Below are positions 1-8,032 of a DNA stretch of 64,000 nt, piece by piece. The notes beneath the pieces are model-generated. The model did not search any database. It saw nothing but the letters and a program-made list of their open reading frames with translations, and was not told the DNA's origin. Position numbers and translations under genes: made by a program. Source of the DNA: CAVRXT01 sp963725655 (GTDB taxonomy: Bacteria > Acidobacteriota > Terriglobia > Acidiferrales > UBA7541); NCBI GenBank assembly GCA_963725655.1, contig CAVRYY010000002.1, positions 744,001 through 808,000 on the forward strand. Reading direction: 5' to 3'. The stretch's first letter is position 1. Each line of letters opens with the position of its first letter.

Positions 1-2
1 AA

Positions 3-440
3 TTCAACAACTACGGCGAGTTCTACAATCATTTTCAGCGCAATAACGTCACCGTCGGCCTCTCCATCAATATTCCCTTGTTCAGCGCAAAAACCGCCGC
101 CAACGTAGTCTTGGCCCGGAACCAGCTCGCCGCCTCGGAAATGTCGGTGAGCAACACTCGCCAGCAAGTCCGCATCGACGTCCAGCAACAAGTCCAGGCC
201 GTCCGCGAACTCGATGCCGGCAGGGAAGTGGCTCGCCTGGACCTGCAGCTCGCTCAAGAATCCCTCGGCGGAGTCCAGGAAAAATATCAACAGGGCCACG
301 CCACCCTGAAAGATCTGGAAGAGGGCCGCCTGGAAGAGAACGACAAATGGATCGCCTTCCTGGACGCGGAATTTGCCCGCCAGAAAGAAGAGCTAACCCT
401 GATGCAAGCCTCAGGCCAGCTAGCACGCATTTTCCAGTGA
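3..440 (+). CDS. TolC-like outer membrane efflux protein, C-terminal part (5' end outside window)
   Basis: The frame is open from the first complete codon to a TGA at 438-440, giving 145 residues, so the N-terminus lies outside the window. The motif NNVTVGLSINIPLF, followed by a long Ala/Gln/Glu-rich helical stretch, is typical of the last beta-strand and coiled-coil helices of TolC/OEP family outer-membrane channels. These trimers form the exit duct of tripartite efflux or type I secretion systems. Any partner pump genes would lie upstream and cannot be seen. The family call is secure; the substrate is unknown. Confidence 0.8.
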   Translation, partial: FNNYGEFYNHFQRNNVTVGLSINIPLFSAKTAANVVLARNQLAASEMSVSNTRQQVRIDVQQQVQAVRELDAGREVARLDLQLAQESLGGVQEKYQQGHATLKDLEEGRLEENDKWIAFLDAEFARQKEELTLMQASGQLARIFQ

Positions 441-700
441 GTTGAGGGTCTAGAGCGGGCGTTTAACGTCGCTGCAAACGGTGGCGTACGACCCCGCCGC
501 CTTCCCAAATTGGTACGCATCCTTCAGGGCCCTCAAGTCATCTCACGTAAAGCACATTGTTTTGTTATTTTTAGGTTGCGCCCGAAATCAAGTACAATGG
601 AACTAGGGCCTTGCGGCACGTACCCCGGCCCTCGAACGTTGTCGCTACCGGAATGCGGCTTTAACACCCAAACCGCTATTCCGACGGAGGATGAAGCTAG
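441..700 (+). promoter_or_regulatory. intergenic region upstream of hpnJ with a candidate -10 box
   Basis: This is a 260-bp gap without a convincing gene. TACAAT at 593-598 is a good sigma70-type -10 match, but nothing close to TTGACA lies 16-18 bp upstream. A clear Shine-Dalgarno GGAGG at 686-690 sits 10 bp before the hpnJ ATG at 701 and decides that start over the in-frame ATG at 713. Confidence 0.3.
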
Positions 701-2224
701 ATGCCATCGGTAATGAAGACTTTGCTGCTGAATCCCCCCAGTTTTGAGAAATTTGACGGTGGCGCCAGTTCGCGCTGGCCGGCCACGCGGGAGATCGAAT
801 CCTACTGGTATCCGGTCTGGCTCACTTATCCAGCGGGCATGTTGCCGGGCAGCCGTCTGCTGGACGCACCTCCTGACCACGTCTCGATTGCCCAGACCAT
901 CCAGATCGCCAAAGATTACGAATTCCTGGTTCTGTTCACCTCCACGGTTGGCTTTGAAAGCGACCTGCGCATTGTGCGCGGCATGAAGGAGCTCAATCCC
1001 GGCCTGAAAGTCTGCTTCGTCGGACCTCAGGTCCAGATCAAGCCCGCAGAAAGCCTGCTCGCCAGCCATGACATTGACTTCGTCGTCCGCGGCGAGTTCG
1101 ACCATGCCGTGGTCGAATACGCTAACGGCAAGCCCGTCTCGGAAATCGCCAACGCCAGCTACCTGAAAGACGGCAAGCCCGTCCACAATCCTTCCCGGCC
1201 CCTTCTGCAAACCGCCGAGCTGGATGCGCTCCCGTTTGCGACCGACGTTTACAAGCAGCACCTCACCATCGAGAACTACAACGTCCCATTCCTCCTGCAC
1301 CCTTATGTCTCCTTCTACACCAGCCGTGGCTGCCCTGCCCTCTGCACTTTTTGCCTTTGGCCCCAGACTCTTTCCGGCCACTCCTGGCGCGTTCGTTCCA
1401 CCGACAGCGTGGCCCGCGAGTTTCGCCAGGCCCACGAGCTGTTCCCTCAGGCCAAGGAATTCTTTTTTGACGACGATACTTTCAACATTCGCAAGGATCG
1501 CGTGCTCGAGCTCTGTAAGAAGTTCCAGCCCGTCGGTTTCCAGTGGTCCTGTACCGCTCGAGTCCACGGCGACTACGAAGCTCTTCAAGCAATGGCCGAT
1601 GCAGGCTGCCGCCTGCTGATCGTAGGTTTCGAATCCGGCGATGCCCAGATCCTCAAGAACATCAAAAAGGGCGCCACCCTCGAAATGGGCCGCAACTTCG
1701 TGAAGAACGCCAAGAAGGCAGGCATCAGGGTCCACGGCGACTTCATCCTCGGTTTGCCCGGTGAAACCAAGGAAACCATGCGCAGGAGCATCGAATACGC
1801 CAAAGAGCTGGACTGCGAGACCATCCAGGTATCCATGGCTCATGCCTATCCCGGTACCGAGCTCTACGATCAGGGTACCCGCGAAGGCTTTCTCGCCGGC
1901 GAAGCCATGTCCGACGTCAACGGACACCAGCTTCCTCATCTCCAGTATCCGCACCTCTCCCGTGAGGATATGGTCACCGGCGTCAACAAGTTCTACGACG
2001 AGTACTATTTCCGGCCGCGCGTCGCCTGGCGCATCGTCCGCGACGCTCTCTGGGATGCCCACGAGCGCAAGCGCCTCTACCACGAGGCTTCGTCGTTCAT
2101 GAAGCTTCGCTACGAACGTTGGAAGCTGGTTCGCAAAGGCATGGATAAGGTGCCGATGATCTCCGTTCCTCCCATGCCGCCTTCCAGCAGCTCCGAAATC
2201 GCTGGAGAAACTCACACCGCGTGA
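701..2224 (+). CDS. hpnJ: hopanoid biosynthesis B12-binding-like/radical SAM protein HpnJ
   Basis: The 507-residue product has an N-terminal cobalamin-binding-like Rossmann region (about 1-190) and a radical SAM core. The cluster motif is CPALCTFC (C211, C215, C218). The start MKTLLLNPPSF, the phrase KEFFFDDDTFN and the LGLPGETKETM region match HpnJ. In characterised bacteria HpnJ converts bacteriohopanetetrol glucosamine to the cyclitol ether by ring contraction, modifying the polar head of extended hopanoids at the inner membrane. The stop overlaps the GTG of the next gene (GTGA), so the cluster is probably translationally coupled. The deacetylase HpnK that normally acts between HpnI and HpnJ is not in this window. 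Family-level confidence is high. Confidence 0.88.
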   Translation: MPSVMKTLLLNPPSFEKFDGGASSRWPATREIESYWYPVWLTYPAGMLPGSRLLDAPPDHVSIAQTIQIAKDYEFLVLFTSTVGFESDLRIVRGMKELNPGLKVCFVGPQVQIKPAESLLASHDIDFVVRGEFDHAVVEYANGKPVSEIANASYLKDGKPVHNPSRPLLQTAELDALPFATDVYKQHLTIENYNVPFLLHPYVSFYTSRGCPALCTFCLWPQTLSGHSWRVRSTDSVAREFRQAHELFPQAKEFFFDDDTFNIRKDRVLELCKKFQPVGFQWSCTARVHGDYEALQAMADAGCRLLIVGFESGDAQILKNIKKGATLEMGRNFVKNAKKAGIRVHGDFILGLPGETKETMRRSIEYAKELDCETIQVSMAHAYPGTELYDQGTREGFLAGEAMSDVNGHQLPHLQYPHLSREDMVTGVNKFYDEYYFRPRVAWRIVRDALWDAHERKRLYHEASSFMKLRYERWKLVRKGMDKVPMISVPPMPPSSSSEIAGETHTA

Positions 2225-2652
2225 GTCCAATGAAGCCCAACCGTAACTTGCACGCTAAAACCATCTCATTTATCGCGCTTATGGTCTTTTTTGGGCCCCT
2301 CGGCGACGTTTTCCTGCGCATGGGCATGAAACGCATCGGTGCAATCGAGAGCTGGACGCTGGCTTCCTCGCTGCACTATTTCCGCCTCATCGTTACTTCC
2401 GGGACTATCTGGCTGGGAATAGGCTCCTTGCTGATGTTCTTCATTTGCTACCTAATGGTTCTATCATGGGCGGATTACAGCTTCGTCCAGCCTGCATCGG
2501 CAGTCAGCTACCTGGTGGTAGCGCTTCTGGGGATTTACGTCCTCGGCGAAGCCGTAAGCTCGGGACGCTGGCTCGGCGTTGCGGTTATTTGCCTCGGCGT
2601 GCTTTTGGTAGGCCATACACCGCCGCGCACCACCGAAACGGAGCCCTCATGA
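2221..2652 (+). CDS. small EamA/DMT-like membrane protein 1 of a pair
   Basis: The 143-residue product has four hydrophobic segments (about 14-32, 60-80, 88-108 and 115-135), half the size of a ten-helix EamA transporter and similar to EmrE or ArnE/ArnF half-transporters. The segment YSFVQPASAVSYLVVALLG resembles the conserved proline-containing helix of DMT proteins. Start candidates are GTG 2221, overlapping the hpnJ stop, and in-frame ATG 2230. Its stop overlaps the ATG of the second half-transporter. Position between hpnJ and hpnI suggests it moves a hopanoid glycolipid or its precursor across the membrane. That role is inferred from context; no substrate is shown. Confidence 0.72.
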   Translation: MSPMKPNRNLHAKTISFIALMVFFGPLGDVFLRMGMKRIGAIESWTLASSLHYFRLIVTSGTIWLGIGSLLMFFICYLMVLSWADYSFVQPASAVSYLVVALLGIYVLGEAVSSGRWLGVAVICLGVLLVGHTPPRTTETEPS

Positions 2653-3023
2653 ACCTCCCCGAGGCCCTTTCGCTGATTATCATTGTCTTCGCCGGTACCG
2701 GAGGCGAACTCGCCGTTTCCCGCGCCATGAAGCAAATCGGGGAAGTTCACGATTTTTCGCCTCGCAACGTGGCTCGCGTCGTCGGCCGCGCTTTCCGCAT
2801 CGGCTGGATGTGGTTGGGCATCAGCTTGATGACCGCTGCGTTCTTCGCGCTCCTCGCCATGCTCTCCTGGGAGAACGTGACCTTCGTGATCCCGGTGACC
2901 GCGCTCAGTTACGTCGCCGGCACCTTCGGCGGCCAGTATTTGCTCGGCGAACGCGTCCCTCCCAAGCGTTGGGTGGGAGTTCTCCTGGTCTGTGTTGGAG
3001 TCACACTGGTCTGCATCAGCTGA
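2649..3023 (+). CDS. small EamA/DMT-like membrane protein 2 of a pair
   Basis: The 124-residue product has four predicted transmembrane segments. The segment ENVTFVIPVTALSYVAGTFG aligns by eye with the equivalent helix of the preceding protein, so the two are paralogous halves. Both end with a GxRxPPxRWxGV-type loop and a last hydrophobic helix (here GERVPPKRWVGVLLVCVGV). The ATG at 2649 overlaps the upstream TGA (ATGA). Such pairs often form antiparallel heterodimers, as ArnE/ArnF do for undecaprenyl-aminoarabinose. HpnI starts 10 bp downstream. A dedicated hopanoid flippase is a plausible inference only. Confidence 0.72.
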   Translation: MNLPEALSLIIIVFAGTGGELAVSRAMKQIGEVHDFSPRNVARVVGRAFRIGWMWLGISLMTAAFFALLAMLSWENVTFVIPVTALSYVAGTFGGQYLLGERVPPKRWVGVLLVCVGVTLVCIS

Positions 3024-3033
3024 CCAGCCCGCC

Positions 3034-4203
3034 ATGCCGTGGTTGATAATCCGTTGGGCTCTACTCCTCTTCGCGCTGGCTCCCTGTTTCTATTACTTGC
3101 TCGCCACCTTTGCCGCATTGCGCTTCTACCGTCGCCCCGTTCCGCCGCCGGCGAATTTTGCCCCTCCGATCAGCATTCTGAAGCCTGTCCGCGGACTCGA
3201 CCGCGAGGCCTACGAGAACTTTGCGAGCTTCGCTCGCCAGGATTATCCAGAATTTGAGATTCTGTTTAACGTATCCGACGATCGCGACCCCGCCATCCCC
3301 GTAATCCAAAAACTCATACATGATTTTCCTTCCGTCCCAATTCGTCTCTTAGCCGGCTGCGAGCAACTCGGCGCCAGCCAAAAGATAAATAAGCTCGTCC
3401 GCCTCGCCGAAAACGCCCGTTACGACCTTTTGGTCATCTGCGATAGCGACATCCGCGTCGAACCCGGTTACCTGCGTGCCGTCAGCCTGCCATTTCAAGA
3501 CTCATCCGTTGGCTTGGTCACCTGCCTTTACCGCGGAATCACTCCGTCGTCGCTCGCCGCGGAACTGGAGGCCATCGGCGTCTCCAGCGATTTCGACGCC
3601 GGCGTGCTTTCCGCTTGGCAACTCGGCGATATCGACTTCGCACTTGGCGCTACTATGGCCACCACCAAGGAGCGCCTGGCGGGCATCGGCGGGTTTGCGG
3701 CGTTGGTCAATTTTTTCTGCGATGACTACGAACTGGGCAATCGCATCGCCCGCAGCGGCTATCGCGTCGAGTTGTCTCCCTATCCCGTTTCAACCGTTTT
3801 CCCCGTACAAACGCTGGGCCAGTCCTTCCGCCACCAGCTTCGCTGGAATTTGACGTTGCGTTCCTCCCGCCCGCTCGGGCATTTCGGCCTGATCGTCACC
3901 CACGGCCTCCCGTGGACGATTTTAGCGGCGCTCATCGCACCTTCCGCCGCCATCTCGGCCGCCTACGTCGCAGCATATCTTGTGCTCCGGGGCGCGATGG
4001 CTTGGACGGTAGGAGTATGGGGAGTTGGCGATTCGCTTCTGCGCCGCCGCATGTGGATGCTCCCAGTACGCGATGCATTTGCGTTTGTGGTCTGGCTGGC
4101 CAGTTTCTTTCACAACCACATCGAATGGCGCGGGTCGCACTACACCATCCGCGATAAACAACTGGTCCCGTTGAAACCCAACGCCCCACCCTCGCTTCGG
4201 TAA
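3034..4203 (+). CDS. hpnI: hopanoid biosynthesis glycosyltransferase HpnI (GT21, ceramide glucosyltransferase-like)
   Basis: The 389-residue protein has an N-terminal membrane helix (about 2-24), a GT-A catalytic domain and C-terminal hydrophobic helices (about 285-360). Visible catalytic motifs are D137-S-D139 in ICDSDIRVEPGYL, D230/D231 in FCDDYELGNRI, and HQLRW at 267-271, the (Q/R)xxRW-like acceptor motif in the HQxRW form common in bacterial homologues. HpnI adds an N-acetylglucosamine-type sugar to bacteriohopanetetrol. I chose ATG 3034 over the upstream TTG at 2992, because 2992 would lie within the preceding gene and adds no conserved sequence. It is the last gene of the hopanoid cluster. 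Confidence 0.85.
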   Translation: MPWLIIRWALLLFALAPCFYYLLATFAALRFYRRPVPPPANFAPPISILKPVRGLDREAYENFASFARQDYPEFEILFNVSDDRDPAIPVIQKLIHDFPSVPIRLLAGCEQLGASQKINKLVRLAENARYDLLVICDSDIRVEPGYLRAVSLPFQDSSVGLVTCLYRGITPSSLAAELEAIGVSSDFDAGVLSAWQLGDIDFALGATMATTKERLAGIGGFAALVNFFCDDYELGNRIARSGYRVELSPYPVSTVFPVQTLGQSFRHQLRWNLTLRSSRPLGHFGLIVTHGLPWTILAALIAPSAAISAAYVAAYLVLRGAMAWTVGVWGVGDSLLRRRMWMLPVRDAFAFVVWLASFFHNHIEWRGSHYTIRDKQLVPLKPNAPPSLR

Positions 4204-4578
4204 ATTTTTTGCAACTTTTTTGTTTTTTCGGTGCTCCTACTTGCGAGTACACGTGTCTTCGCGTAAAAATCGCCGCCGCCGACATTTCCCGCCGACATTT
4301 CCCGTTTCTCAAAATTTTTGCCATCCCTCTTCGTTTCTGGAATCGAATCGAACGCATCGAAAAATAAATTGCACGATGGTGAAAATTTTGTCTATTTCGT
4401 CGCGTGCTCTTCCATTCGTGTCCAAAAGTTTGCGCACTCGCGTTTCACTCCGCAAGACTAAATTCGCATAATCCTTTGTAAATCGCTCCTTCGTGAATCA
4501 TCGGCCATTTGGTAATGCGATTGCACCATCTGAGTACGGGCTCAGGGTTCCTTAGAGTTGTCTTGGGGGAAAGTGCGG
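4204..4578. other. AT-rich intergenic region with a 13-bp tandem duplication
   Basis: This 375-bp gap is more A/T-rich than its neighbours and has several T-runs just after hpnI (4206-4230), but no stable hairpin I can place there. A 13-bp unit, GCCGACATTTCCC, occurs twice in tandem at 4278-4290 and 4291-4303. An 83-codon open frame (4220-4471) is Arg/Ser-rich without recognisable motifs, and I do not call it a gene. Confidence 0.4.
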
Positions 4579-4968
4579 ATGCCGGGCTCGGAAAGAATTC
4601 GTGTGTCTGTGTGTCGCCTCGGTCTGATTATCGCCTTTATCGTTCTCGGCAGTTCGGCTCCCGCTAACGCTGACTCCATCGATCCTCGCTCCGCGCCGCC
4701 GTCCAGCGCTCCGCGCTCCGTCATGCCTGTGGATTCCGCACCTGCTTGGTCGTTCACCGAACCGGCCTCACCCAATCCCGCCATCGATTTGTCCGTGAAC
4801 GCCCTGGCCGCCGCTCCGCAGGTCTCCAAAGCGCCAGAAGTTCAGTTCGATCCGGCGCCGGAGCCGGATACTCTCTTGCTTCTCGGCACCGGCCTGATCC
4901 TCATCGGCATCGGCTTCCGACGCTTTCTCAGCTCAAAAGCGCCGCGGCCCTCGCCTCCCGCTGACTAA
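4579..4968 (+). CDS. short PEP-CTERM sorting-domain protein
   Basis: The 129-residue product has an N-terminal signal peptide (hydrophobic run LGLIIAFIVLGSSAPANA) and a Pro/Ala/Ser-rich middle with no known domain. The C-terminus is a classical PEP-CTERM signal: PEPD at about 97-100, a hydrophobic helix TLLLLGTGLILIGIGF, then basic FRRFLSSK. Such tails direct processing by an exosortase during export, usually in exopolysaccharide or biofilm contexts. ATG 4579 is preferred over TTG 4558, because GGGGGA at 4565-4570 is 8 bp upstream. No exosortase gene is in the window. The function of the mature protein is unknown. Confidence 0.75.
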   Translation: MPGSERIRVSVCRLGLIIAFIVLGSSAPANADSIDPRSAPPSSAPRSVMPVDSAPAWSFTEPASPNPAIDLSVNALAAAPQVSKAPEVQFDPAPEPDTLLLLGTGLILIGIGFRRFLSSKAPRPSPPAD

Positions 4969-5058
4969 TTCCTTGACTCGCGCAGTACTGCTCGTACCAT
5001 GGATTCGGGCCGGGTGCGGTCGCTCTGCCGATGAAGTTGAGGCCGGTTACCAACTCGT

Positions 5059-5622
5059 ATGAATGAAATCCTCCCCTTCCGATCGCCCGCGGCGTTTCGC
5101 AAATGGCTAGAGGCAAATCACCGCGAGTCCGATGGGATTTGGCTGCGCATTTTCAAAAAGGATTCGCAACAGCCATCCATCACCTACGCGGAAGCCCTGG
5201 ACGAGGCGCTCTGCTTCGGTTGGATCGACGGCCAAAAGCAGCGCCGCGATGAGTCTTCCTGGCTGCAAAGGTTCTGCCCCAGGCGCCCGAAAAGTGGCTG
5301 GTCCAAAATCAACACGCAGCACGCCGAAAGGCTAATACAATCGGGTCGGATGAAGGTCGCAGGCCAGGCCGAAATAGATGTTGCCAAAAACGACGGCCGT
5401 TGGATATCGGCCTACGATTCCCCCAGCAACGCCACGTTCCCAGACGATTTTCTGGCGGCATTGGCCAAAAACAAGAAAGCGAAAGCCTTCTTCGACTCCC
5501 TCAACAAGGCGAACCGCTACGCAATCTCCTACCGCCTGCAGACTGCCAAAAAGCCGGAAACCAGGCAGCGGCGCATGGAAACGATCCTGGCGATGCTGGC
5601 CAGAAGCGAGGCCTTTCACTAA
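5059..5622 (+). CDS. YdeI/OmpD-associated family protein
   Basis: The 187-residue protein has the N-terminal signature of the YdeI/OmdA family: SPAAFRKWLEANH, then YAEALDEALCFGWIDGQKQRRD, then the helical C-terminal region with LNKANRYAISYRLQTAKKPETRQRR. Proteins of this family are small and cytoplasmic. They are sometimes annotated as bacteriocin-protection or OmpD-associated proteins, but their biochemical role is not established. It is monocistronic, and the next gene starts 247 bp downstream inside the integrated element. Confidence 0.82.
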   Translation: MNEILPFRSPAAFRKWLEANHRESDGIWLRIFKKDSQQPSITYAEALDEALCFGWIDGQKQRRDESSWLQRFCPRRPKSGWSKINTQHAERLIQSGRMKVAGQAEIDVAKNDGRWISAYDSPSNATFPDDFLAALAKNKKAKAFFDSLNKANRYAISYRLQTAKKPETRQRRMETILAMLARSEAFH

Positions 5623-5715
5623 CCGCAATAGAAATCCCGCGAGGGCACGCCGCTTCTAAGTCCACCGACGCCTTTGCCGCCCATAGCGGCCATACCGCCA
5701 ACGCGGGCAGACGTC

Positions 5716-5744
5716 TTGTCATTCGCCACCCGCTGCGCTAGAGT
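5716..5744 (+). promoter_or_regulatory. possible sigma70-like promoter interrupted by the element's left end
   Basis: TTGTCA (5716-5721) and TAGAGT (5739-5744) are separated by exactly 17 bp. The -10-like box runs into the 13-bp repeat at 5741-5753, which also occurs at 9617-9629 just upstream of hpt. In the inferred uninterrupted locus this promoter would lie about 40 bp upstream of hpt. The boxes are partial matches and the role is inferred. Confidence 0.3.
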
Positions 5745-5753
5745 TACCCGCTC
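5741..5753 (+). other. putative attL: 13-bp core direct repeat GAGTTACCCGCTC
   Basis: GAGTTACCCGCTC occurs here and identically at 9617-9629 in the same orientation. It flanks a 3.9-kb segment whose first gene, 117 bp inside, is a tyrosine integrase. The bases on both sides differ between the copies, so the exact repeat is 13 bp. This is the expected layout of attL and attR after integration by a tyrosine recombinase. It does not lie in a tRNA gene. Confidence 0.65.
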
Positions 5754-5837
5754 AATGGCCTGTTGAATACAGTAGGCTTAGCTGGAAAAACAGGGCGGAT
5801 ACAGACTTCGGTTACAAATCCCCCTGACTTTGCCTGA

Positions 5838-5872
5838 CATCGGTATTAGCCCTTAAGGGAGAAATACCGATG
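5838..5872 (+). promoter_or_regulatory. 10-bp inverted repeat spanning the integrase RBS and start codon
   Basis: CATCGGTATT (5838-5847) and AATACCGATG (5863-5872) are perfect inverted repeats around a 15-nt loop. The loop holds the Shine-Dalgarno AAGGGAGA and an inner CCTTAAGG palindrome. The right arm ends with the integrase ATG (5870-5872). It could be an operator for an autoregulator or an RNA hairpin that masks the start codon. Which of these applies cannot be decided from sequence alone. Confidence 0.5.
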
Positions 5873-6931
5873 AAAGTGAGCCTGTACACGAGAGAACGCG
5901 GCGCCCGGAAATTCACCAAAGTCAAACCGAACGCATCCTACCCGATGGGCACAACCTTCGTGCTCCGTTACAACGGACGGTGGGAAACACTTCCAGACAA
6001 CCTAACCCTGAGCGGCGCGAGAGTCGCAATGCTCAACCGGCAAATCACATTGGAACAGGGCGCGGTAGAAGAGGCCCCTAAGCCGCGTGCCGTACCTCAG
6101 TCAAATGTGTTAACAACGGACGCGGCGGTCAACCGCTACCTCGATTTTATCCGCATCAAGTCAGCGGCCACCCAGACCGCATATGGTTTAACGCTCCGGC
6201 AATTTCTCCGTCACATCGGAGACAAACCGCTTGCGGAAATCACGAAAGAAGACTTGGGGAGCTACCACCTCAGCCTCCAACAAGCACGCTTCAGCGACCG
6301 CACCGCACACAACCGCCTCGTCACCGTCACGACGTTTCTGCGGCACTTCGGCGTGAAGGATGTGGCGCTCAGGGTCAAGTACACCGAGAAAAAAGTGCGA
6401 GCGCTCCGACCCGACGAATTGAAGACGTTCTTCGCGGCAACGACCCTGTCTGAGTGGCTGCTTTTTCAATTCTTCTTGTGCTCAGGCGCTCGCAAACAAG
6501 AGGCGATACACGCAGAGAAATCGGACGTCGACTTCGTGGATGGTGTACTGACCATCCAAGAGAAACCGGGATGGCGACCGAAAGATTGTGAAGTGAGAGA
6601 AATCCCCCTGCCTACTTTCCTGCTCGACGCGCTGCGGAAACGGCCAGACGGTTTGCTGTTTCCCTCCGTGAAAGGTAAGGAGAACAAGGTCATGCTCAGA
6701 ACGCTCAAGGATGTCGTCAAACGCGCCGGGTTGCCGGGCACTTGGACGCTGCACAAGTTTCGCAAAACTTATGCGACGTTGCGAAGCGCCTCGGGAATTG
6801 ATGTCCGAACAATTCAAGCCAGACTTGGTCACAGCTCAATTTCCACGACCCTGATCTATCTACAGGGAGAAGAACCAAGGTCGGCGGTGAGCAAGGGTCA
6901 AGTGAACAAAGCGTTCTCGGCGTTCGCGTAA
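5870..6931 (+). CDS. tyrosine recombinase / phage-type integrase
   Basis: The 353-residue site-specific recombinase has an arm-binding-like N-terminus (about 1-65), a SAM-like core-binding domain (about 85-165) and a C-terminal catalytic domain. The catalytic residues look complete: R208 in CSGARKQEA, H295 and R298 in LHKFRKTYA, H321 in RLGHSSISTT, and nucleophile Y330 in LIYLQGEE. It probably catalyses integration and excision of the 5741-9629 element. The start is fixed by AAGGGAGA upstream and by the hairpin that includes the ATG. The gene is intact, so the element may still be excisable. Confidence 0.9.
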   Translation: MKVSLYTRERGARKFTKVKPNASYPMGTTFVLRYNGRWETLPDNLTLSGARVAMLNRQITLEQGAVEEAPKPRAVPQSNVLTTDAAVNRYLDFIRIKSAATQTAYGLTLRQFLRHIGDKPLAEITKEDLGSYHLSLQQARFSDRTAHNRLVTVTTFLRHFGVKDVALRVKYTEKKVRALRPDELKTFFAATTLSEWLLFQFFLCSGARKQEAIHAEKSDVDFVDGVLTIQEKPGWRPKDCEVREIPLPTFLLDALRKRPDGLLFPSVKGKENKVMLRTLKDVVKRAGLPGTWTLHKFRKTYATLRSASGIDVRTIQARLGHSSISTTLIYLQGEEPRSAVSKGQVNKAFSAFA

Positions 6932-6995
6932 GAGGGAGACGATCAGAGATAGTCGTCCCTACCGCAAACACTGGGGCTGGATTTAGTGGGCCGCT

Positions 6996-7796
6996 CTACC
7001 GAGAACCCGGACTCGGAAGCCCAACGCGGATTGCGCCGAACAAGAACGGACTAAATTGGTCATCGGGCGGTTGGTCGGGGCTCGTCTGACTTGTCACCAA
7101 CGGGTTGCCGATAATTTCCGCTCTTCGGCGAAGCTCGGCCATATATTGTTCGTTCAGGAAAATCTCGGCAGGTTTTGGCTCGGCTAGGAGCAAATCCGAA
7201 GGGCCAAGATAGAGATAAGCGTCCACCATCCGGGAAAAGAAATTCTTGTTGATATCCATTAACCAAGTTCCTTCGACATGCTGTATGAGCGAAGGAGCGG
7301 GCCACGGAGCCATCCGCGCTTGAAGTTCGGCGGGGTCTGGCGGAGCGGTCCACCTGTCGAAAACCATTGCCGTGCCTATCACCATCGTCACGCCCGGATA
7401 GTCAATCTCATACCGCTGGACGGCGGACCCCGACCCACTTGGAGCAACGCTATTGGTCTTGTGAAAGAGGTGGAACGTACCAAACAGCATGAGCGCCTTG
7501 CGGTGTCTGGAAAGTACTTCCTTCTCCATCACCATGGCAATATTGCCGTCTCGGTCCAACATAACCTGAGATTGTTCTTTGACCTTTGCCCAATCAAGCG
7601 GAGGGTCTCCTGCGAGAACACGCAGCTTCCTTTCTCCTGACAGCCTTTCATTAATCCTGCGGACCAAGGGAAACAGTACTTCGTAGAACCCTGATACGCT
7701 GCACATCGGTTGTGTGGTGTTTCGCCAGACCTGCTGGACTTCGGAGAGTCTTACGTCGTCACCTGCGATGTACCGGTCCAAAACAGGTTGGTACAA
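6996..7796 (-). pseudogene. 5'-truncated member of an uncharacterised acidobacterial protein family
   Basis: The 266-residue frame starts at a TTG, but the frame stays open upstream to about 7897 without a good start. Motifs such as YQPVLDRYIAGDDV, VWRNTTQP, LRVLAGDPPLDW and EKEVLSRHRKALMLFG resemble the central and C-terminal part of a family I recall from acidobacterial genomes. In those, an exported N-terminal domain precedes the sequence GN-x-x-YQPV. Here the residues before GNSLYQPV (HKVRCSKPQEC) do not look like that domain, so the 5' end seems to have been replaced. Function is unknown. If expressed from TTG 7796 it would lack a signal peptide. A real shorter protein is possible. Confidence 0.5.
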
Positions 7797-7958
7797 AGAA
7801 TTACCGCACTCCTGCGGTTTGCTGCATCTAACCTTGTGAACAACTGGGTACCAGTCGCCGGGTAAAAGCGACCAAAAAAGGCGCGGTAAGCTCGCCTACA
7901 TTCATCGCCGAAAAGCGGTGGGTGCAGGCGGGCTTTCTTATTGGTGCGCAAATAATCC

Positions 7959-7988
7959 CAGACAATCTTTGAGGGTCGGCTGTATACT
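7959..7988 (+). promoter_or_regulatory. promoter-like leader copy A of the small-ORF unit
   Basis: CAGACA (7959-7964) and TATACT (7983-7988) are separated by 18 bp. The stretch from about 7961 to 8025 resembles 8126-8195 (leader copy B), sharing GACAAT, GGTCG, CTGTATACT, CAGACCCAAAA and AAGGG blocks. It sits 45 bp before the ATG of a 43-codon ORF. Confidence 0.4.
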
Positions 7989-8032
7989 CCCGCTGGGATC
8001 GTCAGACCCAAAAACGCAAAAGGGAACCACAG

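Noticed and set aside
533..2230. Long minus-strand open frame of 565 codons
   Set aside because: It is the exact antisense of hpnJ in high-GC DNA; the plus strand has HpnJ motifs and an RBS.
4220..4471. 83-codon Arg/Ser-rich frame in the AT-rich gap
   Set aside because: No RBS and no recognisable motif; composition follows the local base content.
5623..5740. A tRNA gene as integration target at the left end of the island
   Set aside because: No cloverleaf or T-loop sequence could be found next to either 13-bp repeat.
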